Below, in pieces: positions 7,656 to 15,437 of a DNA stretch of 64,000 nt. Made by a program: the position numbers and the translations under genes. The notes below the pieces were generated by a model that worked only from the letters and a program-made list of their open reading frames with translations, was not told where the DNA came from and made no database searches. The stretch is from Halomarina salina. Lineage in GTDB: Archaea; Halobacteriota; Halobacteria; Halobacteriales; Haloarculaceae. The DNA is taken from positions 62,001 to 126,000 of the forward strand of contig NZ_JALLGW010000001.1 of assembly GCF_023074835.1 (NCBI RefSeq), written 5' to 3'. Every line of letters starts with the position of its first letter. The stretch's first letter is position 1.

Positions 7656-10600
7656 CGGCCGGCACCCCCTGACCGCTGAGGTCGATACCAGTCACGGCGC
7701 TCACGTTGTCGTCCATCATCGTCACGCCGATGGCACGCTCGGAGCGTTCGAGCAGCGCCGAGCGGTGCGAGACGACGATGAACTGCGCGTCGTCCGCGAG
7801 GTGGTCGACCATCTCCCCGACCGCCTCGGCGTTGGCGGCGTCGAGGAACGCGTCGACCTCGTCCAACGCGTAGAACGGCGCGGGGTTGTGCCGCTGGATG
7901 GCGAAGATGAACGCCAGCGCGGTCAGTGACTTCTCGCCGCCGCTCATCGCGTCGAGGCGCTGGACCGGCTTGTCCCGCGGTTGCGCTTTCATCGTCAGGC
8001 CACCCTCGAACGGGTCGGCCTCGTCTTCGAGGACGAGCGTCCCCGACCCGCTGGAGAGACGCTCGAAGATCTCCTCGAAGTGCTCGCGGATGGCCTCGTA
8101 GGACTCCATGAACGTCGCCTTCTTCTTCGCCTCGAACCCCTCGATGCGCTCGACGATACCGTCGCGCTCCTCGACGAGGGTCTCGCGTTTCTCCTCGAGG
8201 TCCGCGAGGTCGTCTGCCACTGCGTCGTACTCGTCGATGGCGAGCATGTTGACCGGTTCGAGCGCCTGCATCTCGCCGTCGAGCCGGGCGATCTCGGACT
8301 CGACGGTGTCGTGGTCCGGGACGTCCTCGGGGTCGTACTCCCCGACCTGCGAGGCGAGTTCGTCGACCTCCCACTCCAGTCGGTCGCGCTTCTCCTTCGC
8401 GGATTCGAGACGGGACTCGACGCGACCGAGTTTCTCCTTCGCCGCGTCGCGGGCCTCTTTCGCCTCCCGGAGGTCGGCCTTCAGGTCGTCGCGCTCGCCC
8501 TTCAGGTCGGCCAGCTCCTCCTCCAGTTCCTCGACCTGCTCCTGCTTCTCGTCGAGGACGGCCTCCTTCTCCTCGATGTCGCCCTCGAGTTCGTCGACGC
8601 GCTCCTCGGCGTCGGCCTTCCGGTTCTGGGCCGCCTCGATGTCGTCGTGGAGGTCCTCGATGGCCTCCTCGGCGTACTGCTTCTCGAGCTGGTGTTCGTT
8701 GAGCGTGCCGTCGAGGTCGTCGGTCTCCGCGTCGAGGTCCGCTATCTCCTCGCGGATCTCCTCGGCGCGTTCGGTGAGTTCTGCGACCTCGGAGTCGCGC
8801 AGTTCCGCTTCGAGGTCCGCGATCTCCGCTTCGACCTCGGCGATGGTCTCGTCCTGCGCCTCGATGTCGGCCTCCAGGTCGTCCATCTGCTCGGAGACCT
8901 CCTCGCGGTCGGCGTCGATGCTGTCGAGTTCCTCCTCCTTGCGCTCGACCGTCTCGCGGATCTCCTCGATGCGACCCTCGGTGCGCTCCATCTCGCTCTC
9001 GACCTCGCGGACCTTGTCTGCCGCGTCGGTCTGTCGGTCTCGGGCGTCGTCGAGTCGCGACTCCACGTCGCGCAGTTCCTCGCGGACGGACTTGCGCTTC
9101 TCTTCGAGTTCGTTGATGCGCTTGGCGACGCGTTCGAGTTGCCCCGCACCGGAGGAGAACGAGTACCGGGAACCCGACCGGGACCCGCCGGTCATCGCCC
9201 CGCTCTTCTCGACCAGTTCCCCCTCGACCGTGACCATCCGGAACTTCCCCATCAGGTCGCGGGCGGTCGCCATGTCCTCGACGACGAGCGTGTCGCCGAC
9301 GACGTACGAGAAGATGCCCGCGTACGTCGCGTCGAAGTCGATGAGGTTGTACGCGAAGTCCACGACCCCGCTCTCGCTCGGCAGCGAGGGCAGCGAGCGC
9401 TGGTGCATCTTCGAGATGGGCAGGAACGTCGCCCGCCCCGCGTTCCGGGACTTCAGGAACTCGATGCAGCGCTGGCCGACGCCGTCGTCCTCGACGACGA
9501 CGTTGGCGAGGCGCCCCCCGGCGGCGGTTTCGAGGGCGGTCGCGTGCTGCGGCGAGACGCCACCGAGTTGCCCGACCGTGCCGTGAACGCCCTGCTTGTC
9601 GGCGTTGAGGACGGTCGTCACTGCGCGGCCGTAGGAGGTGTCGCCGGACTCGCCGGCTTTCGCCTCCAGTTCGGCGTACTCCTGCTGGGCCGCGCTGACC
9701 TCGTCCTCGACCGAATCGAGGTCGTCCTGCAGTTCGTACTTCTCGGCGCGCAGGTCGTCGACGACCGACTCGATGGTCGTCTTGTTCTGCTCCGCCTTCT
9801 CCAGTTCTGCCTCGAGGTCCGCGAGGTCGGCTTCGAGGTCGGGTATCTCTGCCTCCAGTTCCTCTATCTCCTCGCGCAACTCGCGCTGTTCGTTCGAGCG
9901 CCGTCGCGCCTCGTCGAGCAGGCGGTCCTGCTCGCGCTGGAGTTCGTTCTTCTCGGCCTTCGCCTCCTCTAGCCGGTCGCGTGCGTCTGCGAGGTCGTCC
10001 TTGAGCTGTTCGTACTCGTCGTCGACCGAGGCGATGTCCGCCTCGACCGATTCGAGTTCCGCTTCCTTCTCCTGTCTGTCGGCCTTCAGCGACGCCTTCT
10101 CGACCTTGATGTTCCGAACCTTCGCGTGGAGGTCGTCGACCTGCTCCTGCTTGCGGTCGACCTTGACGAACGCCTGCCGGCGCTTGTTCTCGGCCTCCTC
10201 GATGCGCTCCTGGGCGCTCTCGATGGCGTCTTCGAGGCGAGCGATCTCACCCTTGACCTCCTCCATCTCGCGTTTGACGCGCAGTTGTTCGTCCTCGCCC
10301 GTGCGCTCGATCTCGGCGTTCAGGTCCTCGAGGTCCTCTTCGAGGCGCGTGACCGTCCCCTGCTTCTCGTCGAGTTCGCGCTGTCGCTCCTCGAGTGTCT
10401 CCTCGTCGCGCTCTATCTTCGACTCGGTCTGCTCGAGTTCGGCGCGCTTGTCCTCCAGTTCGGCGGCCTTCAGGTAGCCCTCGTACTCCTCGCGTTCCTC
10501 CTTGAGCTCCTGGTACTGGAGTGCCGTCTCGCGTTCGTCCTCCAGCTGGGCGAGACGCTCCCGTTTCTCCTCGATGCGGAGGTCGGCCTCGTCGACGCGC

Positions 10601-11214
10601 TCCTCGACGACCTCCAGTTCCTCCATCGCGTCGGCCTTTCGCGCGTCGAACTCCGCGACGCCCGCTATCTCGTCGATTATCTCGCGCCGAGAGCCGGCGG
10701 TCATGTTGATTATCTCGGTGACGTCGCCCTGCATCACGACGTTGTAGCCCTCCGGCGCGACGCCCGCCTGCGCGAGGAGGTCCTGGATGTCCGAGAGGTT
10801 GACCGAGCGCCCGTTGAGGTAGTAGTACGAGTAGTAGTTGTCCTCGGTCTGCTTGACGCGGCGCTTGATGGTTATCTCGTCGACGTCGCCGACGTCGTCC
10901 GTCCCGGCGGCCGTCGTCACCTGCGAGCGGGAGAGCGTCCCGTCGTCGTTGTTCAGGACGACCTCGACTGCGGCCTGGCGTTCGCCCGAGAACTCCGCGC
11001 CGTCGTCGTCGGGGTTGTAGATGAGGTCCGTGAGCTTCTCGGCGCGGATACCCGAGGTACGGGCCAGTCCCAGCGCGAACAGGACGGAGTCGATGATGTT
11101 GGACTTGCCCGAGCCGTTCGGGCCGCTGATTGTGGTGAAGTCCTCGTAGAACGGGATTCGTGTCTTCCGACCGAAGCTCTTGAAGTTGTCGAGGACGAGC
11201 TCTTTTATGTGCAT
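7648..11214 (-). CDS. smc: Chromosome segregation ATPase SMC
   Basis: The 1188-residue SMC subunit of the condensin-like complex that organises the chromosome. N-terminal ATPase half with Walker A GPNGSGKSN (residues 31-39); two long acidic coiled-coil arms (about 170-510 and 660-1010); a hinge between them around GTVGQLGGVSPQHA to GAMTGGSRSGSR; C-terminal half with the ABC signature LDAMSGGEKSLTALAF, Walker B FYALDEVDAFLD and D-loop. Length matches the family. It is followed with an 8-nt overlap by scpA and preceded by a small coiled-coil gene whose stop is 27 nt upstream, giving one operon. Confidence 0.98.
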   Translation of the reverse strand: MHIKELVLDNFKSFGRKTRIPFYEDFTTISGPNGSGKSNIIDSVLFALGLARTSGIRAEKLTDLIYNPDDDGAEFSGERQAAVEVVLNNDDGTLSRSQVTTAAGTDDVGDVDEITIKRRVKQTEDNYYSYYYLNGRSVNLSDIQDLLAQAGVAPEGYNVVMQGDVTEIINMTAGSRREIIDEIAGVAEFDARKADAMEELEVVEERVDEADLRIEEKRERLAQLEDERETALQYQELKEEREEYEGYLKAAELEDKRAELEQTESKIERDEETLEERQRELDEKQGTVTRLEEDLEDLNAEIERTGEDEQLRVKREMEEVKGEIARLEDAIESAQERIEEAENKRRQAFVKVDRKQEQVDDLHAKVRNIKVEKASLKADRQEKEAELESVEADIASVDDEYEQLKDDLADARDRLEEAKAEKNELQREQDRLLDEARRRSNEQRELREEIEELEAEIPDLEADLADLEAELEKAEQNKTTIESVVDDLRAEKYELQDDLDSVEDEVSAAQQEYAELEAKAGESGDTSYGRAVTTVLNADKQGVHGTVGQLGGVSPQHATALETAAGGRLANVVVEDDGVGQRCIEFLKSRNAGRATFLPISKMHQRSLPSLPSESGVVDFAYNLIDFDATYAGIFSYVVGDTLVVEDMATARDLMGKFRMVTVEGELVEKSGAMTGGSRSGSRYSFSSGAGQLERVAKRINELEEKRKSVREELRDVESRLDDARDRQTDAADKVREVESEMERTEGRIEEIRETVERKEEELDSIDADREEVSEQMDDLEADIEAQDETIAEVEAEIADLEAELRDSEVAELTERAEEIREEIADLDAETDDLDGTLNEHQLEKQYAEEAIEDLHDDIEAAQNRKADAEERVDELEGDIEEKEAVLDEKQEQVEELEEELADLKGERDDLKADLREAKEARDAAKEKLGRVESRLESAKEKRDRLEWEVDELASQVGEYDPEDVPDHDTVESEIARLDGEMQALEPVNMLAIDEYDAVADDLADLEEKRETLVEERDGIVERIEGFEAKKKATFMESYEAIREHFEEIFERLSSGSGTLVLEDEADPFEGGLTMKAQPRDKPVQRLDAMSGGEKSLTALAFIFAIQRHNPAPFYALDEVDAFLDAANAEAVGEMVDHLADDAQFIVVSHRSALLERSERAIGVTMMDDNVSAVTGIDLSGQGVPADD

Positions 11215-11241
11215 TGGGGGCGCTCGTGGATGCGAACCCCG

Positions 11242-11511
11242 TTACGCGACGATGATTTCGTCGGTATCGGAGTCCGTACTTTCCTCCTGATTCTCCTCTG
11301 CAGAGTTGGATGTGTCGGTTACGTCTGTAGCCGTCTCGCTCCCGTCGCGCGTCGTCTGGCCCTCGATGATGTCCATCTCGGGGTCGACCTCGTCTTCGAG
11401 CGCTCGGAGTCGTTCCTTGCACTCGACGAGTTCGTCGGTGAGACCGGTGACGGAGGCTTCGAGCTGTTTGACGCGTGATTCGAGTTCTTCGACGCGATTC
11501 CCGCTACTCAT
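11242..11511 (-). CDS. Small coiled-coil acidic protein upstream of smc (DUF7518-like)
   Basis: 89 residues: an N-terminal coiled coil of about 45 residues (NRVEELESRVKQLEASV onward, with leucine heptads) and a disordered Asp/Glu/Thr/Ser tail ending TDEIIVA. It is the first gene of the smc-scpA operon, 27 nt before smc, which suggests a condensin accessory role or a dimerising regulator; that is inference from position only. The family name is from memory of haloarchaeal annotations and is tentative. Confidence 0.75.
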   Translation of the reverse strand: MSSGNRVEELESRVKQLEASVTGLTDELVECKERLRALEDEVDPEMDIIEGQTTRDGSETATDVTDTSNSAEENQEESTDSDTDEIIVA

Positions 11512-11660
11512 GTGTTATGTCGTCTGTCCCAGACGTATAAACCTGCGTCAGACATTGACTTCCTTCGACGCGTGAACGTCGAGTGGTGTCGACGCAGCGA
11601 CGGCCCGTCCGCCCTGCCGACGACGACAGGCCTTCGGGTGACGGTCCCGTACGACCGACC

Positions 11661-12530
11661 ATGCACACGGCGTCGGTTCCCGGCCGTTCCGAGTACGTCT
11701 CCACCGGCGACTGCCGACTGCACGTCAGGGTCGCGGGGGCCGAGGACGCACCGCCGGTCGTCCTGCTCCACGGGTTCCCGGAGTTCTGGTACGGCTGGCA
11801 CCGCCAGATGGACGCGCTGGCCGACGCGGGCTACCGCGTCCTCGTCCCGGACCAGCGGGGGTACAACCTCTCGGACAGGCCCGCCGAGCAGCGCGCGTAC
11901 CGCGTCGAGCGTCTCGTCGACGACGTGACGGGCCTGCTCGACGCGACGGGTCACGACAGCGCCGCCGTGGTCGGTCACGACTGGGGCGCGATGGTCGCGT
12001 GGGTGCTCGCCCAGGACCACCCCGAGCGCGTCGAGCGACTCGGGATTCTCAACGTGCCCCATCCCGCCGCGTTCGAGGAGACGCTCCGGTCGAACTGGGA
12101 GCAGGTGTTCCGCTCGTGGTACGCCGGGTTCTTCCAGGTGCCGCGGCTCCCCGAACTGGCGATGCGGGCGCGCGACTACGGACTGCTGGAGCGGACGCTG
12201 ACGGGCAGCAGTCACCGAGGGACGTTCTCCGAGGACGACCTGCGACGGTACCGAACGGCGTGGGGGCGCGAGGGCGCGCTGACGGGGATGCTCAACTGGT
12301 ACCGCGCCAACGGCCTCGGGAGTGGGTTGTTCGACCGTGACCGACGCATCGAACCGGAGACGTTGCTGTTGTGGGGTGCCGACGACGTCGCGCTGGTCGA
12401 GGAGAACGCTCGGCGTAGTCTGGAGTACTGCGACGACGGTTCGTTGGAGGTGTTCGAGCAGGCCTCACACTGGCTGCAGCACGAGCGGTCTCGGGAAGTC
12501 TCGGAGCGACTGGTGGACTTCCTGGAGTAG
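11661..12530 (+). CDS. Alpha/beta hydrolase, epoxide hydrolase-like
   Basis: 289 residues. The oxyanion loop HGFPEFWYGW, nucleophile elbow GHDWGAM (Asp nucleophile rather than Ser) and terminal catalytic His in ASHWLQHE match the epoxide hydrolase/haloalkane dehalogenase branch. The PDQRGYNLSD motif also fits epoxide hydrolases. Tyr residues in the cap (RSWYAGFF, LNWYRANG) would polarise an epoxide. The natural substrate is unknown. The start at MHTASVPGRSEY was preferred; the frame stays open 26 codons further upstream with no family resemblance. Monocistronic, followed by the large repeat-filled gap. Confidence 0.88.
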   Translation: MHTASVPGRSEYVSTGDCRLHVRVAGAEDAPPVVLLHGFPEFWYGWHRQMDALADAGYRVLVPDQRGYNLSDRPAEQRAYRVERLVDDVTGLLDATGHDSAAVVGHDWGAMVAWVLAQDHPERVERLGILNVPHPAAFEETLRSNWEQVFRSWYAGFFQVPRLPELAMRARDYGLLERTLTGSSHRGTFSEDDLRRYRTAWGREGALTGMLNWYRANGLGSGLFDRDRRIEPETLLLWGADDVALVEENARRSLEYCDDGSLEVFEQASHWLQHERSREVSERLVDFLE

Positions 12531-12570
12531 CTTCTTGTCGTGAGTAGGGCGACCCCATCGGTGTGAACAG

Positions 12571-12740
12571 CTCGAAAGCCCTCGGACGCTCGTACTGCCG
12601 CGGACTCGCTGCGCGCGCTCCCTCTCCGCTCGGTCGCGTGCTTGCTTCGTCACCAGAATGCTCCGCGTTCTGGTTGGCTCACGAGAGCTCCGCTCTCGTA
12701 AACGCCGGGGCAGCGACGAGCGCCCTCGCCCTTTCAGTCC
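12571..12740 (+). repeat. Intergenic hairpin element, family 1, full copy A
   Basis: The ends CTCGAAAGCC (12571) and CCCTTTCAGTCC (to 12740) enclose about 150 bp of alternating palindromic sequence. GAAAG near the left end can pair with CTTTC near the right, and CGCTCGT (12587-12593 area) with ACGAGCG before the right end, so the whole unit folds as one long hairpin with side stems. It starts about 40 bp after the hydrolase stop codon. The same ends recur at 33271-33390 and 36951-36976. It lies in a 660-bp gap (12531-13190) where I see no convincing gene. Confidence 0.75.
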
Positions 12741-12951
12741 TACGCTGGACTCGTTCCACTCGTCCAGCGAGTTCCCCCTCGCTTCGCTCGCGGGAACGCC
12801 GGGAACGGGCAGCCCTGCCCTTCCCCGAGTCGCGCGGTCCTCACGGAGTTCGGACACGCACTCCCGGCCACCGCAACCGCACCGGCTGGCCGCGCGCTCG
12901 TGCGCGGCCGACGGAGTCGGGTAGGCGCGGTGCGGTCGCGGGCCTGGCGGG

Positions 12952-13066
12952 TGAAGGGCGAGGGCGCTCGGCGACGGCGGACACCCCAAGCACCACAGTG
13001 AGGGACCGAAGGGAGCGAACGAGGAGCGCAGGGTGTGGCCCCCAAGTCGAGCGCCCGAGGGCTTCG
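12952..13066 (-). repeat. Degenerate inverted copy (A') of the family 1 element
   Basis: Read on the plus strand, TGAAGGGCGAGGGCGCTCG at the left and GAGCGCCCGAGGGCTTCG at the right correspond to the minus-strand ends of copy A (GAAAGGGCGAGGGCGCTCG and GAGCGTCCGAGGGCTTTCG). It is therefore an inverted, partly decayed partner of copy A, separated from it by about 210 bp of GC-rich sequence that holds further short palindromes (e.g. around 12893-12908). The internal part CGAAGGGAGCGAACGAGGAGCGC also resembles the interior of copy B. Confidence 0.6.
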
Positions 13067-13190
13067 GAGGTCACGAACTCGCTCCCCGCCGCTGAATCGA
13101 AGCAACAACAGCCCGTTCCTCATCCTTCCCATCCCACTCCTGCTAGTCCCGACACGCTTTACCCCACCCACCGAAAACCACCACCAATCA

Positions 13191-14672
13191 ATGACCGCGC
13201 AAACGTCCCAGGCGCGGGACCTCGCCGTCGTCATCGGGCTGGAGGTCCACGTCCAACTCGAAACCGCGACCAAACTGTTCTGTGGCTGCTCGACGGACAC
13301 CGCCGACAGCGAGCCGAACACCCACACCTGCCCGGTCTGTCTCGGACTGCCCGGTGCGCTCCCGGTCGTCAACGAGGCGGCCGTCGAGGCGGCCGTCAAG
13401 GTCGGGAAAGCGCTCGACGCCGACATCCCCGAGGAGACCCGCTTCCACCGGAAGAACTACTACTACCCCGACCTGCCGAAGAACTTCCAGATAACGCAGT
13501 ACGACGACCCCATCTGCCAGCAGGGCCACCTCGACGTCTCCGTCGAAGGCGAGCGTCGCTCCATCGGCATCGAGCGCGCGCACCTGGAGGAAGACCCCGG
13601 CAGCCTGCGCCACGAAGGGGGCGCCATCGACCGCGCGGAGTACACGATGGTCGACTACAACCGCGCCGGGATGCCGCTGATGGAGGTCGTCACCGAACCC
13701 GACTTCCGCTCGCCCGCGGAGGTCCGCGCGTTCCTCGAGAAGCTCGAGGAGGTGCTGGAATACCTCGGCGTGTTCGACGCGGAACGCGACGGCTCGCTGC
13801 GCATCGACGCGAACCTCTCGGTCGTCCCGACCGACGAGGTGGGCGAGGACGGCAGCATCTCGGCGGCGGTGCTCGCCGACGCCAACCGGACCGAGGTGAA
13901 GAACATCTCCAGCCACAAGGGTGCCGCGAAGGCGCTCAGCTACGAGGAGACGAGACAGAAGAACGCCGTCAGACGCGGGCGCGCCGTCGAGCAGGAGACG
14001 CGCCACTGGGACGAGAGCCGGGGCATCACCGTCTCGATGCGCTCGAAGGAGGAGGAGAAGGACTACCGCTACTTCGCGGAGGCCGACCTCCCGCCGATGC
14101 GCGTCTCCGGGTGGAAGGAGGAGATCTCGATTCCAGAACTCCCGGACGCCCGCCGCGAGCGGTTCCAGGCGGAGTACGACCTCTCGGCGGAGGAGGCCTC
14201 GAAGCTCACCTCCACGAAGCAGGTCGCGGACTTCTACGAGGACCTCACCGACGAGTTCGACGCGGCGTTCGCCGCCCGCTGGGTGGTCGACCGCCTGCTC
14301 GGCGAACTGAACTACCGCGACCGGACGCTCGACAGCGTCGACCGACAGGGGTTCGTCCGCCTGCTCGAACTCGTCGACGACGACGAGATAACGGTCAAGA
14401 ACGCCGAGGAGGTCGTCCTGCGCGAGATGCTCGACTCGGGGCGCGCGCCCGACGACGTCGTCGAGGCGGAGGGCCTGGGCAAGACCTCGGGAGACGCCGT
14501 CGAGGAGGCCGTCGAGGAGGCCATCGCCGACAACCCCGACGCCGTCGAGGACTACCACTCCGGCGAGGACGGCGCGCTCAACTTCCTCGTCGGGCAGGTG
14601 ATGCAGGCGACGGGCGGGAGCGCCGACCCCGGCTCCGTCAACCAGCTCCTGCAGTCGAAACTCGATGACTGA
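13191..14672 (+). CDS. gatB: Asp-tRNA(Asn)/Glu-tRNA(Gln) amidotransferase subunit B
   Basis: The tRNA-binding kinase-like subunit of GatCAB, which amidates Asp-tRNA(Asn) and/or Glu-tRNA(Gln). 493 residues, full length. Visible: VVIGLEVHVQL at the N-terminus, zinc-site cysteines in FCGCS and NTHTCPVCLGLPGALP, RKNYYYPDLPKNFQITQYD, VDYNRAGMPLMEVVTEPD, RSKEEEKDYRYF, then the helical and YqeY-like tail. gatA and gatC are not in the window. Start ATG 13191 gives MTAQTSQARDLAVVIG; the frame is open upstream through repeat DNA and is not used. The AspRS encoded at 23682-24986 appears non-discriminating, which would make this enzyme essential for Asn-tRNA(Asn). Confidence 0.97.
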   Translation: MTAQTSQARDLAVVIGLEVHVQLETATKLFCGCSTDTADSEPNTHTCPVCLGLPGALPVVNEAAVEAAVKVGKALDADIPEETRFHRKNYYYPDLPKNFQITQYDDPICQQGHLDVSVEGERRSIGIERAHLEEDPGSLRHEGGAIDRAEYTMVDYNRAGMPLMEVVTEPDFRSPAEVRAFLEKLEEVLEYLGVFDAERDGSLRIDANLSVVPTDEVGEDGSISAAVLADANRTEVKNISSHKGAAKALSYEETRQKNAVRRGRAVEQETRHWDESRGITVSMRSKEEEKDYRYFAEADLPPMRVSGWKEEISIPELPDARRERFQAEYDLSAEEASKLTSTKQVADFYEDLTDEFDAAFAARWVVDRLLGELNYRDRTLDSVDRQGFVRLLELVDDDEITVKNAEEVVLREMLDSGRAPDDVVEAEGLGKTSGDAVEEAVEEAIADNPDAVEDYHSGEDGALNFLVGQVMQATGGSADPGSVNQLLQSKLDD

Positions 14673-14725
14673 GGCGGTCGCGAGCGTCGGCGGTCCGTCG
14701 AGCGGCGAGCGTACATCTCGATGCG

Positions 14726-14756
14726 CAGACCAGTCCATCAGCGTCCAGACTAGTCC
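14726..14756. promoter_or_regulatory. Direct repeats upstream of the HTH-subtilisin operon
   Basis: CAGACCAGTCC (14726-14736) and CAGACTAGTCC (14746-14756) differ at one base and start 20 bp apart, about two helical turns, so a protein could bind both on one face. They sit about 40 bp upstream of a TATA-like box (ATATTTGTA, 14792-14800) that is 23-31 nt before the ATG at 14823. The first gene encodes an HTH protein, so autoregulation is a reasonable guess. Confidence 0.4.
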
Positions 14757-14822
14757 GCTGAGGGCCACGTCGGACGCGCGAAGAGCCGCAGATATTTGTA
14801 TGATGAGAGATTATGAGGACCA

Positions 14823-15431
14823 ATGTCAGGGCTGTTGCCTACTAGCACGGATGCCAGCTCTGAGCAAGAGGGGGAGCCTCGCACCTTCTGGCTCGACGGC
14901 GAGGACACCGGCGAACTCCTCTCTTCGCTCTCCTCGGACACGGCACGTGCTATCTTGACGTCTCTGCACGAGACGCCCGGAACCGCCTCGGAGGTGGCCG
15001 GCCGGGTCGATACCTCGTTGCAGAACGCCCGCCACCACCTCACCAACCTCCAGGAGGCCGGGCTGGTCCGCGTCGCGGACACCCGGTACTCCCAGAAGGG
15101 CCGCGAGATGAACGTCTACGCGCCGAGCGAGGAACCGCTGGTCGTGTTCGTCGGAAACGAGAAACGCAAGACCAGCTTCCTCGACTCGCTGAAGGGACTG
15201 GTCGCCACCGTCGGCCTCCTCGGTCTGGTGAGCTACGCCGTCCAGCAGCTCGTCGTCACGGACGGCGTCCAGTCGGACGTGTTCCCCCGGATGGCCGACA
15301 GCGCCGCCGCGAGCGGTGGCGGACCGCTCGTCGTCCCACCAGGCCTCGTGTTCTTCGCCGGTGGTCTGCTCATCCTCGGCCTCGCACTCGTGTATCGTCG
15401 CTGGCAACGTGTGAGCTCCCCGACGGTCTGA
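14823..15431 (+). CDS. Winged-helix (ArsR-like) regulator with C-terminal membrane segments
   Basis: 202 residues. Residues about 35-90 form a winged helix (ARAILTSLHETPGTASEVAG, LQNARHHLTNLQEAGLV). Two hydrophobic stretches follow: LVATVGLLGLVSYAVQQLVV (about 125-145) and PPGLVFFAGGLLILGLALVY (about 174-193), ending in a short basic tail, so DNA binding would occur at the membrane. The subtilisin-family gene starts 6 bp downstream; co-transcription is near certain. Possible roles are regulation of the protease or sensing of its activity; neither is shown. The A/T-rich box at 14792-14800 fits a leaderless start at this ATG. Confidence 0.85.
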   Translation: MSGLLPTSTDASSEQEGEPRTFWLDGEDTGELLSSLSSDTARAILTSLHETPGTASEVAGRVDTSLQNARHHLTNLQEAGLVRVADTRYSQKGREMNVYAPSEEPLVVFVGNEKRKTSFLDSLKGLVATVGLLGLVSYAVQQLVVTDGVQSDVFPRMADSAAASGGGPLVVPPGLVFFAGGLLILGLALVYRRWQRVSSPTV

Positions 15432-15437
15432 CGCCGC

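Noticed and set aside
7981-9972. A 663-codon frame antisense to smc
   Set aside because: It is the mirror of the SMC coiled coil (Leu/Val/Asp-rich) and has no domain; typical for GC-rich antisense frames.
12563-13190. Long plus-strand frames across the gap before gatB
   Set aside because: They run through palindromic repeat DNA and give Arg/Ser/Pro-rich products with no domain.
12531-13190. RNase P RNA or SRP RNA in the largest gap
   Set aside because: I looked for the conserved GAGGAAAGTC-type core of RNase P RNA and for the SRP helix 8 region and saw neither; the sequence is explained by the hairpin elements.
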